Source: Streptomyces sp. yr375 | Lineage (GTDB): Bacteria > Actinomycetota > Actinomycetes > Streptomycetales > Streptomycetaceae | Assembly: GCF_900110755.1 (NCBI RefSeq) | Contig: NZ_FOFF01000008.1 | Location: forward strand, 179,411-243,410 | Direction: 5' to 3' | DNA: 64,000 nt | Shown: one piece after another, positions 8,351-15,586 of the stretch | Layout: each line of letters starts with the position of its first letter | How positions within the stretch are numbered: position 1 is the stretch's first letter | Position numbers and translations under genes: made by a program | Notes under the pieces: generated by a model | What the model was told of the DNA's origin: nothing | Database searches by the model: none | The model's input: only the letters and a program-made list of their open reading frames with translations

Positions 8351-8380
8351 CTGAATACGCCTGAACAAGCCTGAACACGC
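8351..8380 (+). repeat. Three tandem 10-bp units after the His-rich gene
   Basis: Three consecutive copies of ctgaaNaNgc (ctgaatacgc, ctgaacaagc, ctgaacacgc) lie between the stop codon of the histidine-rich gene and its hairpin. The period is 10 bp, so it does not preserve reading frame. It is one of several short tandem repeats in gene junctions of this window. Confidence 0.7.
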
Positions 8381-8384
8381 CTGT

Positions 8385-8420
8385 CGACGGCTCCCCGCGC
8401 TTCTGTGCGGGGAGCCGTCG
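8385..8420 (+). terminator. Strong hairpin terminator after the His-rich gene
   Basis: A 14-bp perfect stem (CGACGGCTCCCCGC with its complement) closes an 8-base loop, 64 bp after the stop codon. There is no T-run, as is usual in Streptomyces, where GC-rich hairpins alone often terminate. Confidence 0.75.
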
Positions 8421-8463
8421 GCCTAGGGTGGCCCCGATCACGTTGAGTACCCCCACTGGACTC

Positions 8464-8483
8464 CATACCGACCGGTCGGCATG
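8464..8483. promoter_or_regulatory. TetR-type operator before the APH/acyl-CoA dehydrogenase operon
   Basis: The 20-bp near-palindrome CATACCGACCGGTCGGCATG has one mismatched pair between its halves and lies 51 bp before the start codon at 8535. A related sequence lies in the promoter of the SDR/acyl-CoA ligase operon (14046-14065). The TetR gene between the two operons (10858-11451) is the obvious candidate binder. Confidence 0.65.
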
Positions 8484-8534
8484 ATGGACGGGTCAGTCCC
8501 GTTCACCACGTCGATCTGTCCGTAGGAGTGACGC

Positions 8535-9557
8535 ATGAGCCCCGACCACCCGCCCGGACTCGACCTCGACCGGCTGCGCGCCCTGCTGGAGCGCGAGCGG
8601 CCCGGTCTGGTGCACGGCCCGCTGACCGGCCGGCTGATCGAGGGCGGACGGTCGAACCTCACCTACTCGGTCAGCGACGGCGTGGCGAAGTGGGTCGTAC
8701 GGCGGCCGCCGCTCGGGCATGTCCTGGCCACCGCGCATGACATGCGGCGCGAGCACCGGGTGATCAGCGCGCTGCACCCGACGAGTGTGCCGGTGCCGCG
8801 CCCGGTGCTGCTGTGCGAGGACGAGGAGGTGCTCGGATCGCCGTTCTACGTCATGGAGTTCGTCGAGGGCACCCCGTACCGCACGGCCGACGAGCTGCTC
8901 CCGCTCGGCCCGGAGCGCACCCGCGACGCGGTGCTGTCCCTCGTCGACACCCTCGTGGAGCTGCACGCGGTGGACCCCGTCGAGGTGGGCCTCGCGGACT
9001 TCGGCCGGCCCGAGGGCTTCCTCGACCGGCAACTGCGGCGCTGGGGCAAGCAGTTGGACGCCTCCCGCAACCGCGACCTGGCCGGTGTCGACGAGCTGCA
9101 CGCGACGCTCGGGCGGCACCTGCCGAACTCCCCCGCGCCGGCCGTCGTGCACGGCGACTACCGGCTCGACAACGTGCTGATCGACGGCGAGGACCGGATC
9201 CGGGCGATCCTCGACTGGGAGATGTCGACGCTCGGCGACCCGCTCACCGACCTGGGTCTGCTGGTGATGTACAGCATCCCGCTGGAGCTGCCCGACTCCC
9301 CCATCTCCACGACCGCTTCGGCCGTCGGGCACCCGACGCCCGCCGAGCTGATCGAGCGGTACGCGGCGCGGTCGGGGCGGGACGTCTCGGCGGTCTCCTG
9401 GTACACGGCGTTCGCCTGGTTCAAGCTCGCCGTGATCCTGGAGGGCATCCACTACCGGTACACGCTGGGCCAGACGGTCGGACGGGGCTTCGACCGCATC
9501 GGGGAGCTCGTCCCCGTCTTCATCGAGCATGGACTGACCACTCTTCAGGAAGGCTGA
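8535..9557 (+). CDS. APH-like phosphotransferase (ACAD10/11 partner type)
   Basis: 340-residue aminoglycoside-phosphotransferase-fold kinase. The catalytic loop is VVHGDYRLDNVLID (about residues 204-217) and the metal-binding loop is ILDWEMSTLGDPLTDLG. N-terminal ligand strands include GGRSNLTYSVSDG and WVVRRPPLGHVLATAHDMRREHRVI. Proteins of this branch are the bacterial counterpart of the kinase domain of ACAD10/ACAD11, which phosphorylates 4-hydroxyacyl-CoA before the dehydrogenase domain acts. The gene is followed after 6 bp by an acyl-CoA dehydrogenase, so antibiotic resistance is unlikely and hydroxyacyl-CoA catabolism is favoured. ATG 8535 has TAGGAG upstream. Operator 8464-8483 suggests TetR control. 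Confidence 0.88.
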   Translation: MSPDHPPGLDLDRLRALLERERPGLVHGPLTGRLIEGGRSNLTYSVSDGVAKWVVRRPPLGHVLATAHDMRREHRVISALHPTSVPVPRPVLLCEDEEVLGSPFYVMEFVEGTPYRTADELLPLGPERTRDAVLSLVDTLVELHAVDPVEVGLADFGRPEGFLDRQLRRWGKQLDASRNRDLAGVDELHATLGRHLPNSPAPAVVHGDYRLDNVLIDGEDRIRAILDWEMSTLGDPLTDLGLLVMYSIPLELPDSPISTTASAVGHPTPAELIERYAARSGRDVSAVSWYTAFAWFKLAVILEGIHYRYTLGQTVGRGFDRIGELVPVFIEHGLTTLQEG

Positions 9558-9563
9558 CCGGCC

Positions 9564-10778
9564 ATGGACTTCGCGTTCGACGCCCGCACCGAGGAACTCC
9601 GCGCCAAACTGCTCGCCTTCATGGACGAGTACGTCTACCCGGCCGAGCCGGTGGCGGAGGAGCAGCGGGCCGCGCTGGCCTCGCCGTGGGACACCCCGGC
9701 CGTGGTCGAGGAGTTGAAGGCGGAGGCGCGCAGGCAGGGCCTGTGGAACCTCTTCCTCCCCGACGCCGAGCACGGCGCGGGACTCACCAACCTCCAGTAC
9801 GCGCCGCTGGCCGAAATCGCCGGCCGTTCCCCGCAGTTGGCGCCGACGGCGCTGAACTGCTCCGCGCCGGACACCGGGAACATGGAGGTGCTCGCGCAGT
9901 TCGGCGACGAGGCGCAGCAGAAGCAGTGGCTGGAGCCGCTGCTCGCGGGCGAGATCCGGTCGGCGTTCGCGATGACCGAGCCGGAGGTGGCCTCCTCCGA
10001 CGCCACGAACATCACCACGCTCATCGAGCGCGACGGCGACGAGTACGTCATCACCGGCCGCAAGTGGTACATCTCCGGGGCGATGAACCCGGACTGCAAG
10101 ATCTTCATCGTGATGGGCAAGACGGACCCGGACGGGGCCGACATCCGCCGTCAGCAGTCCATGGTGCTGGTGCCGCGCGACACCCCGGGCGTCACGGTCA
10201 AGCGGGCGATGCGGGTCTTCGGGTACGAGGACCACTCCCACGGCGGCCACGCCGAGGTGGTCTTCGACCACGCGCGCGTGCCGGTGACGAACCTGGTCGG
10301 CGAGGAGGGCGGCGGCTTCGCCATCGCGCAGGCGCGCCTCGGTCCGGGCCGGATCCACCACTGCATGCGGCTGATCGGCATGGCGGAGCGGGCGATCGAG
10401 CTGATGTGCCGCCGGGCCGTCTCCCGCGAGGCGTTCGGCAAGACGCTGGCCCAGCAGGGCGTGGTGCAGAACTGGATCGCGGACGCGCGGGTCGCCGTCG
10501 AGCAACTGCGGCTGCTGGTGCTGAAGACGGCCTGGATGATGGACACCGTCGGCAACAAGGGCGCTCACACGGAGATCCAGTCCATCAAGATCGCCACGCC
10601 GCGTGCGGTCGTCGGCATCCTCGACCGGGCGATCCAGGTGCACGGCGCGGGCGGCGTCAGCCAGGACTTCCCGCTGGCCGAGCTGTACGCGAGCGCCCGC
10701 ACCCTGATGCTCGCCGACGGCCCGGACGAGGTGCACCAACGCTCGCTGGCCCGCCGGGAGTTGAAGAAGTACCTGTAG
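9564..10778 (+). CDS. Acyl-CoA dehydrogenase, ACAD10/11 type
   Basis: 404-residue flavoprotein dehydrogenase. Family blocks: AMTEPEVASSDATNI (substrate/FAD loop, about 133-147), ITGRKWYISGAMNPDCKIFIVMGKTD, GPGRIHHCMRLIGMAERAIELM, REAFGKTLAQQGVVQNWIADAR and HGAGGVSQDFPLAELYASART. The C-terminal ADGPDEVHQRSLARRELKKY replaces the YEGT glutamate motif of short-chain enzymes, as in the ACAD10/11 subgroup. Together with the upstream kinase it probably converts 4-phospho-acyl-CoA to the enoyl-CoA, with electrons going to ETF. Ribosome site GGAAGG precedes ATG 9564. A 15-bp-stem hairpin follows the stop. Confidence 0.92.
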   Translation: MDFAFDARTEELRAKLLAFMDEYVYPAEPVAEEQRAALASPWDTPAVVEELKAEARRQGLWNLFLPDAEHGAGLTNLQYAPLAEIAGRSPQLAPTALNCSAPDTGNMEVLAQFGDEAQQKQWLEPLLAGEIRSAFAMTEPEVASSDATNITTLIERDGDEYVITGRKWYISGAMNPDCKIFIVMGKTDPDGADIRRQQSMVLVPRDTPGVTVKRAMRVFGYEDHSHGGHAEVVFDHARVPVTNLVGEEGGGFAIAQARLGPGRIHHCMRLIGMAERAIELMCRRAVSREAFGKTLAQQGVVQNWIADARVAVEQLRLLVLKTAWMMDTVGNKGAHTEIQSIKIATPRAVVGILDRAIQVHGAGGVSQDFPLAELYASARTLMLADGPDEVHQRSLARRELKKYL

Positions 10779-10797
10779 TAGCGGCGGACGGAATCGA

Positions 10798-10830
10798 GGG
10801 AGCCCCGGCGGCAGTGCCGCCGGGGCTCCC
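10798..10830. terminator. Bidirectional terminator between acyl-CoA dehydrogenase and tetR
   Basis: A perfect 15-bp stem (GGGAGCCCCGGCGGC and its complement) with a 3-base AGT loop lies between two converging genes, 19 bp after one stop and 27 bp from the other. It is symmetric, so it can serve both strands. Confidence 0.85.
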
Positions 10831-10857
10831 TCTCCGTATCTCCGCGTACGGCGGCCG

Positions 10858-11451
10858 TCAGGGGCGCAGGGACCGCAGCAGCAGGTCGGCGAGTTGGTCC
10901 GCGACCTCCTGGGGGGTCATCGGACCGTTCGGGCGGTACCAGGTCGACAGGTGGTGCACGGAACCGAAGTGGTAGTCCACCACCAGGTCGGCCGGGGTCG
11001 CCGTGGAGAAGACACCGGCCTGCTGGCCCTCCTCGACGAGCGCGCGGAACCGTTCGTGGTAGCGACGGCGTTCGGCGCGCACCTGTTTGTACTTCTCCGG
11101 GCTCAGGTGGTGCATCGAGCGGAAGAAGATGTTCGCGTCGTCGAGGTTGTCGATGGTCGTGACGACGACGTCGGCCGCCGCGCCCCGCAGCCGCTCCTCG
11201 ATCGGCCCGGAGGCGTCCGCGAAGGCGTCCAGCCGCTCCTGCTGGACGCGCAGCACGCGCGCGTACACCTCGTGCAGCAGGTCGTCCTTGGAGCCGAAGT
11301 AGTGGTACAGCGCCCCCTTGGTGACGCCCGCCGCCTCGACGATCTCCTGCACCGACGTGCGGTCGTAGCCCTGCTCGGCGAAGAGCCGGGTGGCGGCGGC
11401 CAGGAGCCGCTGCGGAACAGGGGCCTCTGGGCCCTCCGTCGTCCTTGGCAC
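10858..11451 (-). CDS. TetR/AcrR family regulator of the acyl-CoA module
   Basis: 197-residue regulator. The helix-turn-helix is LLAAATRLFAEQGYDRTSVQEIVEAAGVTKGALYHYFGSKDDLLHEVYARV (about residues 16-66). The C-terminal ligand domain resembles fatty-acyl-CoA-responsive actinobacterial TetRs. Start GTG 11451 is chosen because AGGTGG/GGAAGG lies just upstream; earlier in-frame starts give an Arg/Ala-rich leader. It follows the acyl-CoA ligase gene by 101 bp on the same strand and is flanked by two operons with related operators (8464 and 14046), so it probably represses both. Ligand is inferred to be an acyl-CoA. Confidence 0.88.
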   Translation of the reverse strand: MPRTTEGPEAPVPQRLLAAATRLFAEQGYDRTSVQEIVEAAGVTKGALYHYFGSKDDLLHEVYARVLRVQQERLDAFADASGPIEERLRGAAADVVVTTIDNLDDANIFFRSMHHLSPEKYKQVRAERRRYHERFRALVEEGQQAGVFSTATPADLVVDYHFGSVHHLSTWYRPNGPMTPQEVADQLADLLLRSLRP

Positions 11452-11498
11452 TGCCGCCACCTGCCTTCCGTCTCGCTCTGCCGGTCGTGCGCCTGCCG

Positions 11499-11534
11499 CT
11501 CGCACTGCTCGTACTGCTCGCACTACTCGTATCT
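11499..11534. repeat. Four degenerate 9-bp units between tetR and acyl-CoA ligase
   Basis: Four consecutive units of the form ctcgYaYtN (ctcgcactg, ctcgtactg, ctcgcacta, ctcgtatct) occupy a third of the 101-bp gap between the ligase stop and the tetR start. Low-complexity DNA; no reading frame of interest. Confidence 0.6.
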
Positions 11535-11552
11535 ACACGTACCTGCTCGTGC

Positions 11553-13223
11553 CTACTGGTCGCGCGCGCGGGAGCGCAGTTCCCGGCGGAGGATCTTCCC
11601 GGTCGCCGTCTTGGGCAGATCGGCCAGGATCTCCACCTGCCGGGGGTACTTGTACGCCGCCAGCCTGTCCTTGCAGTAGGCCGCGAGCGTATCCGCATCC
11701 GCGTCGGCCCCCGGACGCAGGCTGATGTACGCCTTGACGGTCTCCCCGCGGTACCCGTCCGGCACGCCGACGACGGCCGCCTCGCGCACCGCCGGATGGG
11801 TGTACAGGACATCCTCGACCTCGCGCGGCCATACCTTGAAGCCGGACGCGTTGATCATGTCCTTCTTGCGGTCGACGACGTACAGCCAGCCCTGCTCGTC
11901 CATGAAGCCGATGTCGCCGGTGCGCAGCTCGCCGCCGGGGAAGGTCTCGGCGGTGGCGTCGGGCCGCCGCCAGTACCCGGGCACGACCTGTGGCCCCCGG
12001 ACGACGATCTCGCCCTGCTCGCCGAAGGGCACCTCCGCGCCCTGCTCGTCGAGGATGCGCACGACCGTGTCGGGGCCGGGCAGGCCGACGGCGAGGGTCC
12101 CGGAGGCCGGGTCGACCGGCGCTTCCAGGTGGGGCGGGACGGAGGCGCAGGGGGCGGTGCACTCGGTGAGCCCGTAGCCGTTGCGCAGGTAGGGCCCGAA
12201 GCCGGCCCGGAACTTCTCCACCAGGGCCGGCGGCACGGGCGCGCCGCCCGAGGAGATGACCACGAAGGAGGCGAAGTGCTCGCGGGTGGCGGCCGGATGG
12301 GCGCCCAGCGCCATGAAGGCGGTCGAGGGGCCGACGGTGTAGTGCGGCCGGTGCTCGGCGAACGCGTCGAGCACCACCCCCGCCTCGAAGCGGTACGTCA
12401 GCACGAGCGTGCCCGCGCTGCTCAGGCAGGCGGCGAGCTGGCAGACCATGCCGGTGATGTGGAACAGGGGCGCGAGCGCGTAGTAGACGGGCGCCTCGGG
12501 CAGGTGCAGCCCGGTGCGCTGGCGCTCGGCGTTGAACATGATGTTGCCGTGCGTGTTGGTGGCGCCCTTGGGCGCGCCGCTGGTGCCGGAGGTGTAGCTG
12601 ATCAGGGCGATGCCGTCGGAGGCGGGCTCGCGGTCCTCGGGCGCTTTGTGTCCGGCGCGGGCGACGGCGGTGAGGTCGTCGGCGTCGGCCGCCTGCGGGA
12701 GGCGTTCGAAGGCGAGCACGCGCGCGTCGGCGCGGGTCTGGAAATCCAGCTCGCACCCGGTGAGCACGATCCGCACCGGCGAGTCCGCAGCCGTCTCGCG
12801 CAGATACGACTCCCAGGCCCGGTCGGAGCAGATCAGCGCGGCCACCTCGCCGTCCCGCAGGACGTGGGCGACCTCCCCCGACTTGTACATCGGGTTGACG
12901 GGGACGACCGTCGCGCCCGCCTTCCACGCGCCCAGCAGGGCGAGGACGAAGTGCGGGGAGTTCTGCAGCAGGACGGCGACCCGGTCGCCGGGCGCGAGGC
13001 CGCGGGCGGCGAGGTGACCGGCGACGGAGTCGCTCAGCTCGTCGACCTCGCGGTAGCTGAGCCGGCCGTCGAAGTAGGCGAGGCAGGTGCGGTCGGGGGC
13101 CTCGGCGACGGACCGGCGGAAGGCGTGCACGAGGGAGGCGGCCGGGTCGATCGGGGCGCGCTGGGCGTCGTCGAGGAGGGCCAGCCAGGGCTGGGCGGCG
13201 TAATGAGAGGCAGGCGCGGTCAT
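11553..13223 (-). CDS. AMP-forming acyl-CoA synthetase (FadD-like)
   Basis: 556-residue ANL-superfamily ligase that activates a carboxylic acid to its CoA thioester via an acyl-adenylate. The P-loop ISYTSGTSGAPKGATNTHGN (about 197-216), the GYGLTE motif, LRTGDIGFMDEQGWLYVVDRKKDMINASGFKVWPREVE hinge region and the C-terminal catalytic lysine in LPKTATGKILRREL are all present. Start ATG 13223 overlaps the stop of the upstream SDR gene (ATGA). The operon SDR-ligase plus the divergently placed kinase and dehydrogenase suggests catabolism of a fatty or hydroxy acid. Chain length specificity cannot be judged. Confidence 0.92.
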   Translation of the reverse strand: MTAPASHYAAQPWLALLDDAQRAPIDPAASLVHAFRRSVAEAPDRTCLAYFDGRLSYREVDELSDSVAGHLAARGLAPGDRVAVLLQNSPHFVLALLGAWKAGATVVPVNPMYKSGEVAHVLRDGEVAALICSDRAWESYLRETAADSPVRIVLTGCELDFQTRADARVLAFERLPQAADADDLTAVARAGHKAPEDREPASDGIALISYTSGTSGAPKGATNTHGNIMFNAERQRTGLHLPEAPVYYALAPLFHITGMVCQLAACLSSAGTLVLTYRFEAGVVLDAFAEHRPHYTVGPSTAFMALGAHPAATREHFASFVVISSGGAPVPPALVEKFRAGFGPYLRNGYGLTECTAPCASVPPHLEAPVDPASGTLAVGLPGPDTVVRILDEQGAEVPFGEQGEIVVRGPQVVPGYWRRPDATAETFPGGELRTGDIGFMDEQGWLYVVDRKKDMINASGFKVWPREVEDVLYTHPAVREAAVVGVPDGYRGETVKAYISLRPGADADADTLAAYCKDRLAAYKYPRQVEILADLPKTATGKILRRELRSRARDQ

Positions 13224-13984
13224 TCGGAGGCCTCCCACTTCTGCTGGAGGTGGTTCATGTTGGTCAGCCAGCGGTCGGGGTCGCCGGCCCGCACCTGGTA
13301 GTACTGGGCGACCTCGGGGTGCGGCAGGATCAGGAAGCGGTCCTCCGCGATGCCCTTGAACAGGGCGTCCGCGACGGCTTCCGGCTCGATCGCGGTCGGC
13401 TTGAGCACCAGGTCGCCCGCGCTGCCGGTGGCGTCCAGCATGTCGGTGCGCACGCCCTGGGGGCAGATCGCGTGGACGTTGATGCCCCGGTGGCGGTAGG
13501 TCAGCGACAGCCACTCGGCGAAGGCGTACGCGCCGTGCTTGGTGACGCTGTAGGGGGCGGCGCCGATCATGGTGAGCAGCCCGGCCGCGGAGACGGTGGA
13601 CACGAACCGGCCCCGGCCGCGCTCCAGCCAGTCCGGCAGCAGCGCGTGCGCCGCGCGGACGTGCGCCATGACGTTGACGTCCCAGGCGAGCGCCCATACG
13701 GCCTCGTCGGCCGCCTCCGAGCCGCCCGAGGGGACCCCGGCGTTGGCGCAGTACACGTCGACGGTGCCGCCGAGCGCCTCCCGCGCCCGGTCGACGATCG
13801 CGGAGGCGTCGCCGGGGAGCGCGATCCCGCCGATCTCGTCGGCGACGGCCTGTGCCCGCGCGGCGTCCAGGTCGTTGACGACGACCCGGGCGCCCTCGGC
13901 GGCGAAGCGGCGGGCCAGCGCGGCCCCGATTCCGCCCCCGGCTCCGGTGACGACCACTCCGGCATCCTGCACGGCTCCCACCAT
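13220..13984 (-). CDS. Short-chain dehydrogenase/reductase
   Basis: 254-residue classical SDR. The cofactor motif TGAGGGIGAALARRFA (about residues 13-28), the NAG motif in CANAGVP and the active-site triad STVSAAG...YSVTKHG (Ser, then Tyr-x-x-x-Lys) are intact. The end EVAQYYQVRAGDPDRWLTNMNHLQQKWEASE is typical of actinobacterial SDRs encoded beside FadD ligases. It likely oxidises a hydroxyl group of the acyl substrate with NAD(P). ATG 13984 has AAGGAG 6 bp upstream. First gene of the operon; the operator-like site at 14046-14065 lies 62 bp upstream. Confidence 0.9.
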   Translation of the reverse strand: MVGAVQDAGVVVTGAGGGIGAALARRFAAEGARVVVNDLDAARAQAVADEIGGIALPGDASAIVDRAREALGGTVDVYCANAGVPSGGSEAADEAVWALAWDVNVMAHVRAAHALLPDWLERGRGRFVSTVSAAGLLTMIGAAPYSVTKHGAYAFAEWLSLTYRHRGINVHAICPQGVRTDMLDATGSAGDLVLKPTAIEPEAVADALFKGIAEDRFLILPHPEVAQYYQVRAGDPDRWLTNMNHLQQKWEASE

Positions 13985-14045
13985 CGGTCTCCTTCGACAC
14001 GAAGCGAATCGGCTCTGCTGCATCGGCTGCATCGGCCTGCCTCGC

Positions 14046-14065
14046 CAGACTAACCGGTCGGTATG
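14046..14065. promoter_or_regulatory. TetR-type operator before the SDR/acyl-CoA ligase operon
   Basis: CAGACTAACCGGTCGGTATG matches the reverse complement of the site at 8464-8483 at 16 of 20 positions, with an intact ACCGGTCGGTATG half. It sits 62 bp before the SDR start codon. Shared half-sites on the two outward-facing operons suggest one TetR controls both. Confidence 0.55.
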
Positions 14066-14230
14066 TGTCAGGAAAGGGGCTGTGGACGCCCCGGACCGGT
14101 GCCGGGCGCGTTCCGGCGGGCTCGGCAACATTATCTTTTGTACGGATGAGCCGTGACGTATGGCCAATTGCATCTGTTCGCAGGACGATGCGCGCACGTG
14201 GCGCACCGCTTCGGGGACGAGGGGCCTGTC

Positions 14231-15538
14231 ATGGCGGATCCGGCGATGAGCGTGACTCCCTACTGGGAACTGACCTTCGACGCCGACGGGGACGTCGACG
14301 GCGGACAGCGCGACCGGCTGCTGACCGAGGTGAAGCGGCGCGGAGTGCGTGACCTGATCCTCTTCTCGCACGGCTGGAACTGCGACCGCTCCACTGCGAC
14401 CCGCCTCTACAGCCGTTTCTTCGCCCCCGTCCCCGCGCTCGCCCCGGCCGCGAGGATCGGGTACGTCGGCGTGGTGTGGCCGTCGATGCGCTTCTCGGAC
14501 GAGCCGATCCCCGACTTCCCGCGCTCCGTTGTGGCCGACCCGACGCCCCGCCCGGCGCTTCGTCCGGCGCTGGACGAGCACACCCGGCACGACCTCCTGG
14601 TGACGTTCCCGGGCCGGGCCACGGTGGTCGACCAGATCGCGCGGATGCTGGAGCAGCGGCCGCCCGGGAGGGCCGAACTGGAGGAGTTCGGGCGGCTGGT
14701 GAGGCTGCTGGTGGACGTGGTGCCGCCGGGACCGCAGGCCCTGTTCGCGGCGGACACCCTGGCGGAGGGGGTGCCGCAGGACGAGCCGGAGATGTTCACC
14801 GGCTCGACGACGACGGCCTGCGAGGAGTTCGCGCAGGCCCTCGCCGGACTCGAATCCCCTTCGCCCACCGAGGAGTTCAGCCTCCCCAACCCGTGGGACG
14901 GCGCGCACGAGTTGCTACGGCAGGCGACGTACTACGCGATGAAGCGGCGCGCGGGGACGGTCGGAGAGCGCGGACTCGGGCCGTTCGTCGGCCGGTTGGC
15001 GGGAGTGGCGCCCGGTGTCCGGGTGCATCTGGTGGGGCACAGCTTCGGCGGCCGACTGGTGTCGTTCGCGCTGCGCGGGCTGCCCGCGGGGGTGCGCACG
15101 GTGAAGTCCGTGACGCTGCTCCAAGGGGCCTTCTCGCACTACGCGTTCGCGGCGCGCGGAGTGCTCCAGGGCCACCAGAACCGTATCGACGGCCCCCTGG
15201 TGTGCTGTTACTCGCGGTTCGACCAGGCGCTGGGCACGATGTACCCGCTGGCCTCGCGGATAGCGGGCGACTCTCAGGGGCTGGTCGGGGAGGTGCTGGT
15301 CGGGGAGGTGCTGGGCGCCAAGTGGGGCGCCATGGGGCACGACGGGGTGCAGTCGGTGCCGGGCACGCGCGCGTGCGCGCTCGCCGAGGCGCTGGCCGCT
15401 CCGCTGCCGACGTCGGGGTGCGTGAACGTCGACACGGCGGCGGTGGTCAGGCGCGGCGGTGCGCCGGCCGGGGCGCACAGCGACATCGTGCACCCCGAAC
15501 TGGCGCGGCTGGTACTGGCGGCGGGCCGCATCCGCTAG
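14231..15538 (+). CDS. Alpha/beta hydrolase-like protein, function unknown
   Basis: 435-residue cytoplasmic protein with no signal peptide. The nucleophile elbow VHLVGHSFGGRLVSFALRG (near residue 270) and an upstream oxyanion-type strand LILFSHGWNCDRSTATRLY (near 43) mark an alpha/beta-hydrolase fold. Between them lies a large insertion of more than 150 residues, Pro- and Glu-rich, without a recognised domain. The catalytic histidine is probably in HSDIVHPEL near the C-terminus. A short internal repeat GLVGEV-LVGEV reflects a 15-bp duplication near 15285-15315. Start: ATG 14231 with GAGGGG upstream; ATG 14246 (MSVTPYWELTFD) is an alternative. Substrate unknown. Confidence 0.75.
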   Translation: MADPAMSVTPYWELTFDADGDVDGGQRDRLLTEVKRRGVRDLILFSHGWNCDRSTATRLYSRFFAPVPALAPAARIGYVGVVWPSMRFSDEPIPDFPRSVVADPTPRPALRPALDEHTRHDLLVTFPGRATVVDQIARMLEQRPPGRAELEEFGRLVRLLVDVVPPGPQALFAADTLAEGVPQDEPEMFTGSTTTACEEFAQALAGLESPSPTEEFSLPNPWDGAHELLRQATYYAMKRRAGTVGERGLGPFVGRLAGVAPGVRVHLVGHSFGGRLVSFALRGLPAGVRTVKSVTLLQGAFSHYAFAARGVLQGHQNRIDGPLVCCYSRFDQALGTMYPLASRIAGDSQGLVGEVLVGEVLGAKWGAMGHDGVQSVPGTRACALAEALAAPLPTSGCVNVDTAAVVRRGGAPAGAHSDIVHPELARLVLAAGRIR

Positions 15539-15586
15539 GACACGACCCGCCGTCGTAGGACCAGTCGCGGGAACCGGTCGGAGGAC

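Noticed and set aside
9564..10778. Broken acyl-CoA dehydrogenase because the YEGT glutamate motif is missing
   Set aside because: The ACAD10/11 subgroup normally lacks that motif; all other blocks are intact and the length is normal, so the gene is taken as functional.
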